Shown: piece by piece, positions 1 through 6,103 of the stretch
Numbering within the stretch: position 1 is the stretch's first letter
Layout: the number at the start of each line of letters is the position of its first letter
Assembly: GCA_013817115.1 (NCBI GenBank)
Contig: JACDDG010000034.1
Span: 1 to 9,694, forward strand
Length of the DNA stretch: 9,694 nucleotides
Direction: 5' to 3'
Origin: Parachlamydiaceae bacterium
GTDB taxonomy: Bacteria; Chlamydiota; Chlamydiia; Chlamydiales; Parachlamydiaceae
Made by a program: the position numbers and the translations under genes
The notes under the pieces: generated by a model
Told to the model about the DNA's origin: nothing
The model's database searches: none
What the model saw: only the letters and a program-made list of their open reading frames with translations

Positions 1-173
1 CAAATACACCCAGCAACAGCAGATATTTGCCTGACGATTTTTGCTCCTTTCTAGTCAACCTACACTTTTAATTGTACTCCTATATTCTTTTAATGGAAAA
101 AACATAGCATTTAATTTTACAATTCGTTATAAATAAGATTTCAGCATTATAGGATTGATAAACGAGGCCTGCC

Positions 174-1310
174 ATGGCATTTTCACAACAAGAAGTCTGT
201 ATATCAGCCTTCGACACCTTTGAGAGTACATATCAGCGCTCATATAGTCATGGCTTGGAAAAAATTTACGCACTTGAAAATGTTGACATACGCTCTGTAC
301 GCAAAATCTCGGCCCCCACCCCCTTTCGCTTAGAAAATCATTCAAAAAAAGTAACTTCAAAGCCCTCAAAGAGAATCATCGAGCAATTAGAATTTTGCTT
401 TGAAGCTACTTTTCAGCAAGTTTTGGCTCCCTTCATTTTTCGGGAACCAGTCCAAGTTTTATGCTTAACAAAGAAAATTGAAAAATACCTTTTTGATCAA
501 GATAAACTGACCGTCGGAGATCTCTTAGAAGATGACAAACAAACTCTAATTCCTTTAAAAAGTCTCGGACAAGGCCATTTGGATGAAATTGTCACTAAAT
601 TGCATAACTACCTTGAAGAATTTGCAACAACTAAAAATTCCCCAAGGATTGAATTCACTTCATGGATGAAAACCTTAGTCGCAGATTTAGATGCCAAAAA
701 ATGTGCTGTTTTATTAGAAACTTTCCAACTCCCCCCCTTAGTCCCACTGAGCCCATCTGAGAATGCAGAAATTCGCAAACTTACCAACGAGAAATGTAAT
801 CAGTGGATCAAAGAAGCTATGTCGGAATGCCGCACTCCTTCTAAAAAACAACAATTGAATTCGGACCTTCAAAATATTACAAACGTTTACCTAAAACCAT
901 GGCTACGCAAACGCGGTTCTATTGCTAGTGTTGCTGAAGTTCACGAATATCTTTTAAAGCTTAGTGGAGACCACCCACACGCTATACAAATCCTAGAATT
1001 CATTTCACATGTTTATTTCGATCAAAAATTCCCCTTTGCTGTGGCTTTGCTTGAAATCGACGAAGAACTCTATTGCGACTCTACTGAAACCGCTGACATC
1101 TACAATTCAATTATTAAAACAACTTTTAGCTATTTCTACAAAGACGATCTTCATTATCCACTAGATTCGCTTATTAAATGGATAAGCTATGAACATGCCA
1201 AAAAATGGCAAGGCTTCTCTGATAACTTTATCGAGCGTATTTTGAGACTTAGCTCCAACTTTCGCGTTCGCAAAAATGGCGCTAATCAGCTCACTGTAAA
1301 GCTTAGTTAG
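174..1310 (+). CDS. Hypothetical protein with alpha-CTD-like helix-hairpin-helix region
   Basis: An unrecognised 378-residue soluble protein with no signal peptide or membrane segment. Residues about 98-150 resemble the C-terminal domain of the RNA polymerase alpha subunit: a helix (KIEKYL), then LTVGDLL, then a hairpin LKSLGQGHLDEI followed by a helix, matching the alpha-CTD order 'IGDL ... LGKKSLxEIK'. Residues 240-265 (KPWLRKRGSIASVAEVHEYL) and the tail 325-378 look like further small helical, possibly winged-helix modules, which is weaker. The ATG at 174 has a GAGG Shine-Dalgarno element 8 bases upstream. The stop overlaps the GTG start of the FAD oxidoreductase by one base, so the two are probably cotranscribed and translationally coupled. 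A nucleic-acid-binding or transcription-related role is inference from the fold-like pattern only; it could instead be a lineage-specific protein of unrelated function. Confidence 0.85.
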   Translation: MAFSQQEVCISAFDTFESTYQRSYSHGLEKIYALENVDIRSVRKISAPTPFRLENHSKKVTSKPSKRIIEQLEFCFEATFQQVLAPFIFREPVQVLCLTKKIEKYLFDQDKLTVGDLLEDDKQTLIPLKSLGQGHLDEIVTKLHNYLEEFATTKNSPRIEFTSWMKTLVADLDAKKCAVLLETFQLPPLVPLSPSENAEIRKLTNEKCNQWIKEAMSECRTPSKKQQLNSDLQNITNVYLKPWLRKRGSIASVAEVHEYLLKLSGDHPHAIQILEFISHVYFDQKFPFAVALLEIDEELYCDSTETADIYNSIIKTTFSYFYKDDLHYPLDSLIKWISYEHAKKWQGFSDNFIERILRLSSNFRVRKNGANQLTVKLS

Positions 1311-2302
1311 TGAAAATTGCTATCATAGGTGCAGGCTTTTCAGGTCTTGCCACCGCTTGGACATTATTACAAGATAAACATCAGTTTGAAGTGGTGCTTA
1401 TCGATGGCCAAGGCATTGGTGCCGGAGCTTCAGGAGTTGCTGCAGGACTCATGCATCCCTTTGCAGGTGCGCATTCTAAACTAAATCATTGGGGCCGAGA
1501 GGGCTTTACAGCCTCGTTAGAACTTTTAAAAGCCTCTGAAAAGGCTCTTGAGAGAAGTCCATATAAAATCTCAGGTATCTTGCGGCCTACTTTGTTTCCA
1601 ATTCAAGTTGAAGAGTTCAAGACTGCCTCTGAAAAATATCCTGAAGAGATCCAATGGTTATCTCAAGAAGAAGCGAAAGCGTTAATTCCGGGCATTGTAG
1701 AAGCTCCTGGCATTCTAATTAAAAAAGGAATAACGGTCTATCCTGAAGTCTATCTACAGGGACTTTGGCTGGCATGTAAGGAGCTAGGAGCCGTCTTTGC
1801 TCTGCAGAAAATAAATTCGTTAGCTGAATTATCCGATTTTGATGCAATCGTAGTGGCTATGGGGGCACACTGTTCTGATCTTAAAGAACTTTCTAAATTA
1901 CCTCTTTCCTATACCAAAGGGCAAATTTTAGAGTTAGAATGGCCTGAGGGACTTCCCCCGCTACCGATGCCTTTAAATTCACAAATTTATTGCGTTATGC
2001 ATCCAGATAATAAGCGATGTTTGGCAGGTTCAACCTACGAACGCAATTTCATTTCCTCTGCAATTGACGTAGGAATCGCTAAGAAAGAGATCTGCCCAAA
2101 ATTGTCAGCGATCTATCCACCTTTACGAGAGGCTAAAATTATTAATTGTCATAGCGGTATTCGAGTCTCGGCGCCACAGCATCTTCCTCTGTTGAAGCAA
2201 GTGAATAGTCGTTGCATTGTACTGACAGGCATGGGTTCTAAAGGGCTTTTGTACCATGCTTTGTTTGCGCAAAGATTGACGGAATTATTGCTAACTTTTT
2301 GA
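1310..2302 (+). CDS. FAD-dependent oxidoreductase, DAO family (D-amino acid dehydrogenase-like)
   Basis: A 330-residue flavoprotein of the DAO superfamily, which oxidises amines or amino acids using FAD. The N-terminus MKIAIIGAGFSGLATAW is the Rossmann FAD-binding GxGxxG motif. It is followed by an acidic residue ending strand 2 (VLIDG) and by GAGASGVAAGLMHP, the second FAD contact typical of the family. The C-terminal GIRVSAPQHLP and GMGSKGLLYHALFAQ segments match the FAD-closing region of DAO and MnmC C-terminal-like enzymes. Length fits a complete single-domain enzyme. The start is a GTG embedded in the upstream stop (TAGTG), implying coupling. From memory, pathogenic Chlamydia carry a similar gene labelled predicted D-amino acid dehydrogenase next to mdh. 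Substrate cannot be read from sequence; a glycine-oxidase or MnmC2-like activity is an alternative. Confidence 0.88.
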   Translation: MKIAIIGAGFSGLATAWTLLQDKHQFEVVLIDGQGIGAGASGVAAGLMHPFAGAHSKLNHWGREGFTASLELLKASEKALERSPYKISGILRPTLFPIQVEEFKTASEKYPEEIQWLSQEEAKALIPGIVEAPGILIKKGITVYPEVYLQGLWLACKELGAVFALQKINSLAELSDFDAIVVAMGAHCSDLKELSKLPLSYTKGQILELEWPEGLPPLPMPLNSQIYCVMHPDNKRCLAGSTYERNFISSAIDVGIAKKEICPKLSAIYPPLREAKIINCHSGIRVSAPQHLPLLKQVNSRCIVLTGMGSKGLLYHALFAQRLTELLLTF

Positions 2303-2394
2303 CGCATAGGTATAAACATACTTTTACATATTTTTTTTGACATAAATGTGAATGTTAGCAAGCTCCAAAGCAGCAAATTGTAGCACGTCATTCC

Positions 2395-2531
2395 AATCAT
2401 GCTTTTCACTCAAACATTTTTAATAGCACTCACAACATAAACCTAACCTGTCGGAAAATGTAACCTAAGTTGGTGAATTGAATTGTTACCTAACTTGGAG
2501 AACTGGACCCATTGGAATCATGCTTTTCACT
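2395..2531. repeat. 16-bp direct repeat pair bracketing a 105-bp segment
   Basis: The sequence AATCATGCTTTTCACT occurs exactly at 2395-2410 and again at 2516-2531. With flanking bases the similarity extends to 25 bp with three mismatches (cattCC versus cattGG on the left, one base on the right). The copies bracket the degenerate tandem 21-mer. They are longer than a usual transposon target duplication, so they may come from slippage, recombination or nested insertion. Confidence 0.7.
2453..2510. repeat. Tandem degenerate 21-mer, possible relic of an IS21-family end
   Basis: Bases 2460-2480 and 2485-2505 are two imperfect copies of GTWACCTAASTTGGWGAAYTG (17 of 21 identical, period 25 bp), preceded by TGTCGGAAAATG. 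IS21-family elements begin with TG and carry short repeated sequences just inside each end, so this could be a solo transposon end left after deletion. No transposase remnant is visible in either direction. The family assignment is recollection of element structure, not a match to a known sequence. Confidence 0.4.
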
Positions 2532-2580
2532 TAATCTTTTTTTGAAAAGTTATGTAGTTTAAAACATAGCCCTTGCGTTG

Positions 2581-2611
2581 CCACAGATGATCACAGAGAC
2601 CACAGAGAGAG
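2581..2611. repeat. Short CACAGA triplet repeat
   Basis: Three CACAGA units at 2582-2587, 2592-2597 and 2601-2606 sit in a 31-base stretch beginning CCACAGATGATCACAGAG. Similar CCACAGA/CACAGAGA intergenic motifs recur, as I recall, in many environmental bacterial genomes without known function. It immediately precedes a perfect 6-bp hairpin at 2615-2628. Confidence 0.5.
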
Positions 2612-2731
2612 AAGGCATTTGTAAATGCATTTAAAAGGTAATTCTACCCTTAATAACCCCTCTCTTATGTCTGCAGTCAGTGTGATCGTTTGGATGAATA
2701 CTTACACACGTTTTTTAATAAGGTTCACTCT

Positions 2732-4279
2732 TTATCCATTAATGTTAAACTTTGGAATATTTCCTAATCGAGAAAGATGTGCATTTTTATTGGTCAACAG
2801 AATAAAAGGTGAATTCGATGCTGAGGAAGAAGCTGAACTATCGGAATCTGCACTTACTGTCATTAAAGCAGTTATGAAAGTTCTTACTTTTTGGGTATTT
2901 TCAAGGCTAATTTCATTCCCTTCACTACCCATAAGCTCATTGATAGTACCTATGTGACCACCGAAAATCTGCATCTTCACTTGCAAGGATTGCAATTCAA
3001 TTTCGGATAATTCACGTTTTTCATTAGCTTTTTCCAATTTTCTTTTAAGCCTTTTCTGCTCAGAAGCATTGACTTGAGATTCATTTTTTAATAAAAATTC
3101 TGTTTCTTCTTTACCTTTTGTTAATTCTTTTATTTTTATTTCAATTTTCTCAAAAAAATCTTGAATTTCTTCTAACTTCTGCAAATCAGTTTTCATACTT
3201 TCATTACCTAAAAGCTCATTGACGGCTCCTATGTGACGACTAAAAATCTGCATCTTAACTTGTAAGGTCTGCAACTCTTCCAATGCTTCACTTTTTTCGT
3301 TGGCTTCTTTTAATTCTGTTACAAGCCGCTTTTGCGCAATATCATTGAATTGAGATAATTTTTCTAATAAAGATCCATTTTCTTCTTTAGTTTTTTTTAA
3401 TTCTTTCATTTTTGTTCCAGTTTTCTCAAAAAAATCTTGAATTGCATCCAACTTCTGCAAATCAATTTCAGTACCTTCATTACCTAAAAGCTCATTGACG
3501 GCTCCTATGTGACGACTAAAAATCTGCATCTTAACTTGTAAGGACTGCAATTCTTCTAATACTTCACTTTTTTTGTTGGCTTCTTTTAATTCGGTTGCAA
3601 GCCGCTTTTGCTCAATAACATCGAATTTAGATATTTTTTCTAATAAAGATCCATTCTCTTCTTTAGCTTCTTTCAATTCCTTGGTAAGTCTTTGCTCGAT
3701 ATTATTGATTTGAGAAATCTTTTCTAATAAAGATCCTTTTTCTTCTTTAGCTTGTTGTAATTCTTTTATTTTTGTTCCGGTTTTCTCAAGAAAATCTTGA
3801 ATCGCATCTAACTGTTGCACGACTGGATTTTCGTTAGTAACAGATATAGGTAAATTTTGTAATTCTACAATCTCCGGATATTTTAACAAAATTTCCTTCA
3901 ACTTTTTTGAAATTTTTTTAATCTCGATATTTTTCTCAGTCTTTTGCTCAGGAAATTCTACATTATTGAATCTACTCGATGTTTCATCTTTTTTTAAACT
4001 ATACGTACGGGCTAGACCATAAATCGAAATCCCTAGAAAACTTATCGCCCCAGCTAATAAAATCCACCTTGAATTTTTGGTAGAAATTACATCGGTGATA
4101 GAAAGTACTTGGACTGCTGTGCAACCAAGGCTTCCTATACACCCTAAACCAAAAATAGCTTTATTTAAATAATTTTGATGAGCATTTACTTGAAAATCGT
4201 TTTTTAAAAGATATTCTTGTTCACTTTGTATCATCTTTTTTCCCTTTTGTAGTATGGATTTGTCAAAATTGTCCTCCAT
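2732..4279 (-). CDS. Large coiled-coil protein with paired N-terminal transmembrane segments and internal repeats (Inc-like candidate)
   Basis: Unrecognised protein of 515 residues from the ATG at 4279. Two hydrophobic segments, about residues 41-61 (IFGLGCIGSLGCTAVQVLSI) and 72-90 (WILLAGAISFLGISIYGLA), are separated by a short loop. This bilobed hydrophobic hairpin is characteristic of chlamydial inclusion-membrane (Inc) proteins. The rest is Lys/Glu-rich heptad-like coiled coil built from three repeats (about 157-276, 277-368 and 369-463), each ending in a conserved block with LQVKMQIF and NELLG or a close variant. A Ser-rich linker (SDSSASSSASNS) precedes the tail. Start is uncertain: a TTG at 4318 gives 528 residues but overlaps the promoter. 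The ATG at 4279 is nearly leaderless relative to that promoter. The ATG at 4234 (MIQSEQ) has an AAAAGGG element 7 bases upstream and may be the true start. Inc identity is inferred from architecture only; a structural membrane-tethered coiled coil is the alternative. Confidence 0.85.
   Translation of the reverse strand: MEDNFDKSILQKGKKMIQSEQEYLLKNDFQVNAHQNYLNKAIFGLGCIGSLGCTAVQVLSITDVISTKNSRWILLAGAISFLGISIYGLARTYSLKKDETSSRFNNVEFPEQKTEKNIEIKKISKKLKEILLKYPEIVELQNLPISVTNENPVVQQLDAIQDFLEKTGTKIKELQQAKEEKGSLLEKISQINNIEQRLTKELKEAKEENGSLLEKISKFDVIEQKRLATELKEANKKSEVLEELQSLQVKMQIFSRHIGAVNELLGNEGTEIDLQKLDAIQDFFEKTGTKMKELKKTKEENGSLLEKLSQFNDIAQKRLVTELKEANEKSEALEELQTLQVKMQIFSRHIGAVNELLGNESMKTDLQKLEEIQDFFEKIEIKIKELTKGKEETEFLLKNESQVNASEQKRLKRKLEKANEKRELSEIELQSLQVKMQIFGGHIGTINELMGSEGNEISLENTQKVRTFITALMTVSADSDSSASSSASNSPFILLTNKNAHLSRLGNIPKFNING
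2891..3811 (-). repeat. Three in-frame coding repeats, two with a perfect 68-bp identity
   Basis: Three units lie within the coiled-coil gene: 3452-3811 (120 codons), 3176-3451 (92 codons) and about 2891-3175 (about 95 codons). Each starts with LDAIQDF or LEEIQDF and ends after NELLG or NELMG. The DNA at 3200-3267 and 3476-3543 is identical over 68 bp at an offset of 276 bp (92 codons), pointing to recent duplication or gene conversion. The first unit is longer because it holds an extra 28-residue (four-heptad) duplication of the KEEnGSLLEKIS segment. Confidence 0.9.
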
Positions 4280-4289
4280 AGTAGCTAGA

Positions 4290-4318
4290 AATATAATTTC
4301 ATGATAGAAAAAAAACAA
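4290..4318 (-). promoter_or_regulatory. Sigma70/sigma66-type promoter for the minus-strand coiled-coil gene
   Basis: On the minus strand, TTGTTT (4318-4313), a 17-base spacer and TATATT (4295-4290) match the -35/-10 consensus at 4/6 and 5/6. Transcription would begin near 4283, only a few bases before the ATG at 4279 and about 50 before the ATG at 4234. This favours the inner start unless the mRNA is leaderless. Confidence 0.5.
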
Positions 4319-4404
4319 TGGCTACATGTAAGGACTTTTTTGAAAAAAACTTACCCGTAAAGATATCTCTTCATAACATATTTTTTGTGAAAGAAATGAT
4401 TTCA

Positions 4405-4432
4405 TTGACATAAATTTTTAACTTGATACAAT
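4405..4432 (+). promoter_or_regulatory. Sigma70/sigma66-type promoter for the plus-strand coiled-coil gene
   Basis: A perfect -35 TTGACA (4405-4410), a 16-base AT-rich spacer and TACAAT (4427-4432) form a strong promoter. Initiation near 4439 would give a leader of about 78 bases with a hairpin at 4454-4475 and an AGAGGA Shine-Dalgarno element ending 4 bases before the ATG at 4517. Confidence 0.7.
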
Positions 4433-4453
4433 GGAATTCTTAGAAAAAAGAAT

Positions 4454-4475
4454 GCTTTTTGCATTTTGCAAAAGC
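4454..4475 (+). other. Leader hairpin upstream of coiled-coil gene
   Basis: GCTTTTTGC (4454-4462) and GCAAAAGC (4468-4475) can pair, with one bulged T and a five-base loop, inside the predicted 5' leader. It is not followed by a T run, so it is not a simple terminator. It may stabilise the mRNA or be chance in AT-rich DNA. Confidence 0.4.
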
Positions 4476-4516
4476 CTTACGATCTAACACTATCCAAAAA
4501 TTGAAAAGAGGACATC

Positions 4517-5965
4517 ATGATCAGTATACAAAATATTTTTAAGGCCCCAACTCAAGAACAAAGAACTGAGATTAGATTATTATGTAAAAAAGGGCAGTCT
4601 AATAGTTATTTTGACTATTTACTAGCTCCGTTGCAAGCCCTGACATCAATCACTATGGCTTTCAAAGATATCCCCTGCGCACCGATTAGAGGATTGTTGA
4701 ATTCCGTAACTCACCTTTCTAGTTTTTCGTTACGAAATGCCATTATGGCTCTTGCCGATGGAATAGCGATAAGCATTCGTTCTTTTTTTCAAGTGGCGAT
4801 CATCGCTTCGGCCGTAACCCTTGGAACTCTATTACCTCGTGTGGTCTACAGAAATCTAGAAAAGCTTAATTGTGATGGAATTAGCCAGGAAAGACAAATC
4901 ATAGATCTTAAACAAACGTTGAGAACTGCACTTGAATCCAAAATTCAAGAAGAACAAAAATTTAGTGAATTGCAAGATCAATTTAAGGATAAAACAGATG
5001 AGTTCGCGGGACTTCAAACAAAATTTGACAACTCCTATAATATAACGTTACAGACTAATGACTTCAATCTAACGCTTAAATCAGAAATTGAGAAAAAAGA
5101 AACTCAGCTAATAAATATCCAACAAGAACTTGAATCTAAAACCAAAGAATTAGATTCTATAAAAGTCGCCACCGTGGATCGTACAACGTCTCTTTTCACT
5201 ATTGACAGTCTTCAAAAACAGCTCGAATTAAAAGATTTAAAAAGTGATGTAATTCAGAAAGAATTAAACGATCTTCAGTCGGAATTGAAGAAATCAAAAG
5301 AGAATTTAGCAAAATTTGAAAGAGATTCTAAAGAAAGGGAAGTTGTACTTAAAGAATTCAATGATAAGATTGATTCAAAGGAATTTGAGCTCACAAAATT
5401 TAAAGATAAGATTGCATCAACAGAAGAAGATAAAAAGAATGCTGAGAATGAGCTATCTAAAGTATCACAAGCGCATGAAATTGAAAAAATACTCAAACAA
5501 GAACAAGAATCTATCTCTAACGATTTGCAGATCCAACTTTCTGAAAAGACTAGCCAGATAGTCACTTTAAAAAATGAGGTCGAGACTCTTGAAACCAAAC
5601 TCCTTAATTTCACTACTTCTGCACCTAAAGAAAATGATGAAGCCCTGGTAATCATTGATAAGCTTTCTCATGCAGAAGAATTATGTACGAATTTGCAGAA
5701 AGAACTTCAAGAAAAAAATCAAAAAATTAATCAACTGACAAACGAAACTGTTTTAGCTAGAGAAAAAGTGAAGAATAACAATGACCGTCTTATAGATTCC
5801 CAAACAAACCAACAAAAGCTGATAGAAGCACATGACAAGAACGAATCACATGCGAAGAAAAAGTATGATGGGCTTTTAAAAAAATACTCGCAAATGAAAG
5901 AAGTTTATCAAAACACATTTGATGAATTAGAATCTCTGAAGTCGAAGCAGCTTATAGTAGGCTAA
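4517..5965 (+). CDS. Coiled-coil protein with N-terminal membrane-associated region
   Basis: Unrecognised protein of 482 residues. The first ~110 residues are moderately hydrophobic, with one clear membrane-spanning candidate at about 90-110 (FQVAIIASAVTLGTLLPRVV) and weaker hydrophobic or amphipathic stretches at 31-48 and 55-87. There is no cleavable signal peptide. Residues about 112-475 are a near-continuous Lys/Glu/Leu/Gln-rich coiled coil (KELNDLQSELKKSKENLAKF and similar) without the long exact repeats of its divergent neighbour. The start has a good AGAGGA site and a consensus promoter upstream. It shares architecture, but no obvious sequence, with the minus-strand gene across the promoter region; the pair may be co-regulated or act together at a membrane. 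An Inc-like or scaffolding role is inference; I know of no named homologue. Confidence 0.88.
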   Translation: MISIQNIFKAPTQEQRTEIRLLCKKGQSNSYFDYLLAPLQALTSITMAFKDIPCAPIRGLLNSVTHLSSFSLRNAIMALADGIAISIRSFFQVAIIASAVTLGTLLPRVVYRNLEKLNCDGISQERQIIDLKQTLRTALESKIQEEQKFSELQDQFKDKTDEFAGLQTKFDNSYNITLQTNDFNLTLKSEIEKKETQLINIQQELESKTKELDSIKVATVDRTTSLFTIDSLQKQLELKDLKSDVIQKELNDLQSELKKSKENLAKFERDSKEREVVLKEFNDKIDSKEFELTKFKDKIASTEEDKKNAENELSKVSQAHEIEKILKQEQESISNDLQIQLSEKTSQIVTLKNEVETLETKLLNFTTSAPKENDEALVIIDKLSHAEELCTNLQKELQEKNQKINQLTNETVLAREKVKNNNDRLIDSQTNQQKLIEAHDKNESHAKKKYDGLLKKYSQMKEVYQNTFDELESLKSKQLIVG

Positions 5966-5986
5966 TGAGATAGGCATTGATTAGCT

Positions 5987-6039
5987 AAAAAAATGCTAAA
6001 ATCCACCCCGGGTTTGCCCTTTCAGGACTGCACCCGGGG
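5987..6039 (-). terminator. Probable intrinsic terminator of the mdh-gltA operon
   Basis: On the minus strand, CCCCGGGT (6039-6032) pairs perfectly with ACCCGGGG (6013-6006), enclosing a smaller GUCCU-GAA-AGGGC stem, and is followed by GGATTTTAGCATTTTTTT with seven T's at 5993-5987. The T run lies about 12 bases past the stem, so efficiency is uncertain. An AT-rich inverted repeat, TTAGC/GCTAA (5981-5999), could assist in both directions, including for the convergent coiled-coil gene. Confidence 0.5.
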
Positions 6040-6095
6040 AGAGACCACAACCGCTCCTCTGGAGCGCCAGGCACATTGCTGACTGCACAGACGCC
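6003..6095. repeat. GC-rich element of nested hairpins (dispersed-repeat or structured-RNA candidate)
   Basis: These 93 bases are about 65% GC in an otherwise AT-rich window. They contain CGCTCC-tct-GGAGCG (6052-6066, 6-bp stem), the 8-bp CCCCGGGT/ACCCGGGG stem (6006-6039) with a nested inner stem, and two copies of GACTGCAC (6026-6033 and 6081-6088). The GGAGCG and CCCGGG...CCTGAAAGG...CCCGGG hairpin pattern resembles palindromic intergenic repeats I recall from several environmental bacterial phyla. I tested it by eye against tRNA, SRP RNA, RNase P and 6S RNA and found no fit. It lies directly after the minus-strand membrane-protein gene. Confidence 0.6.
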
Positions 6096-6103
6096 TAGTA
6101 AAT

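Larger units (their letters stand above)
2303..2731. other. Intergenic region with decayed repeats, no convincing gene
   Basis: This 429-base stretch lies between the convergent ends of the oxidoreductase gene and the minus-strand coiled-coil gene. I see no ORF with coding character. It holds an AT-rich run after the oxidoreductase stop (eight T's near 2331-2338, with only a weak 4-bp GTAT/ATAC stem before them), two copies of a 16-bp direct repeat, a tandem degenerate 21-mer, a CACAGA triplet repeat and a small perfect hairpin (GCATTT-GT-AAATGC, 2615-2628). The mix suggests remnants of mobile or dispersed elements. Confidence 0.6.

Noticed and set aside
1..58. Possible start of a minus-strand gene (hydrophobic KSSGKYLLLLGVF-like N-terminus from a TTG at 58, with AAAGGAG nearby)
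   Set aside because: The AAAGGAG lies inside the reading frame rather than before it and no standard start follows it at proper distance. Plus-strand readings of the same bases could equally be the C-terminus of an upstream gene. Too short to decide.
2625..2957. 110-codon plus-strand ORF
   Set aside because: Most of it is antisense to the C-terminus of the minus-strand coiled-coil gene, it has no ribosome binding site, and its composition looks non-coding.
3200..3543. CRISPR-like direct repeats
   Set aside because: The 68-bp identical blocks are in frame within one long coding region, only two are exact, and the intervening sequence is homologous coding sequence rather than unique spacers.
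5275..5655. 126-codon minus-strand ORF rich in Ser, Phe and Leu
   Set aside because: It is the antisense shadow of the Lys/Glu-rich coiled-coil gene; such composition on the opposite strand is expected.
6003..6095. SRP RNA, 6S RNA, RNase P RNA or tRNA gene
   Set aside because: The SRP GGAAG tetraloop context, RNase P core motifs and a tRNA cloverleaf with T-arm were looked for on both strands and not found. A short GGCGCTCC likeness to E. coli 6S RNA is not backed by the rest of the sequence.
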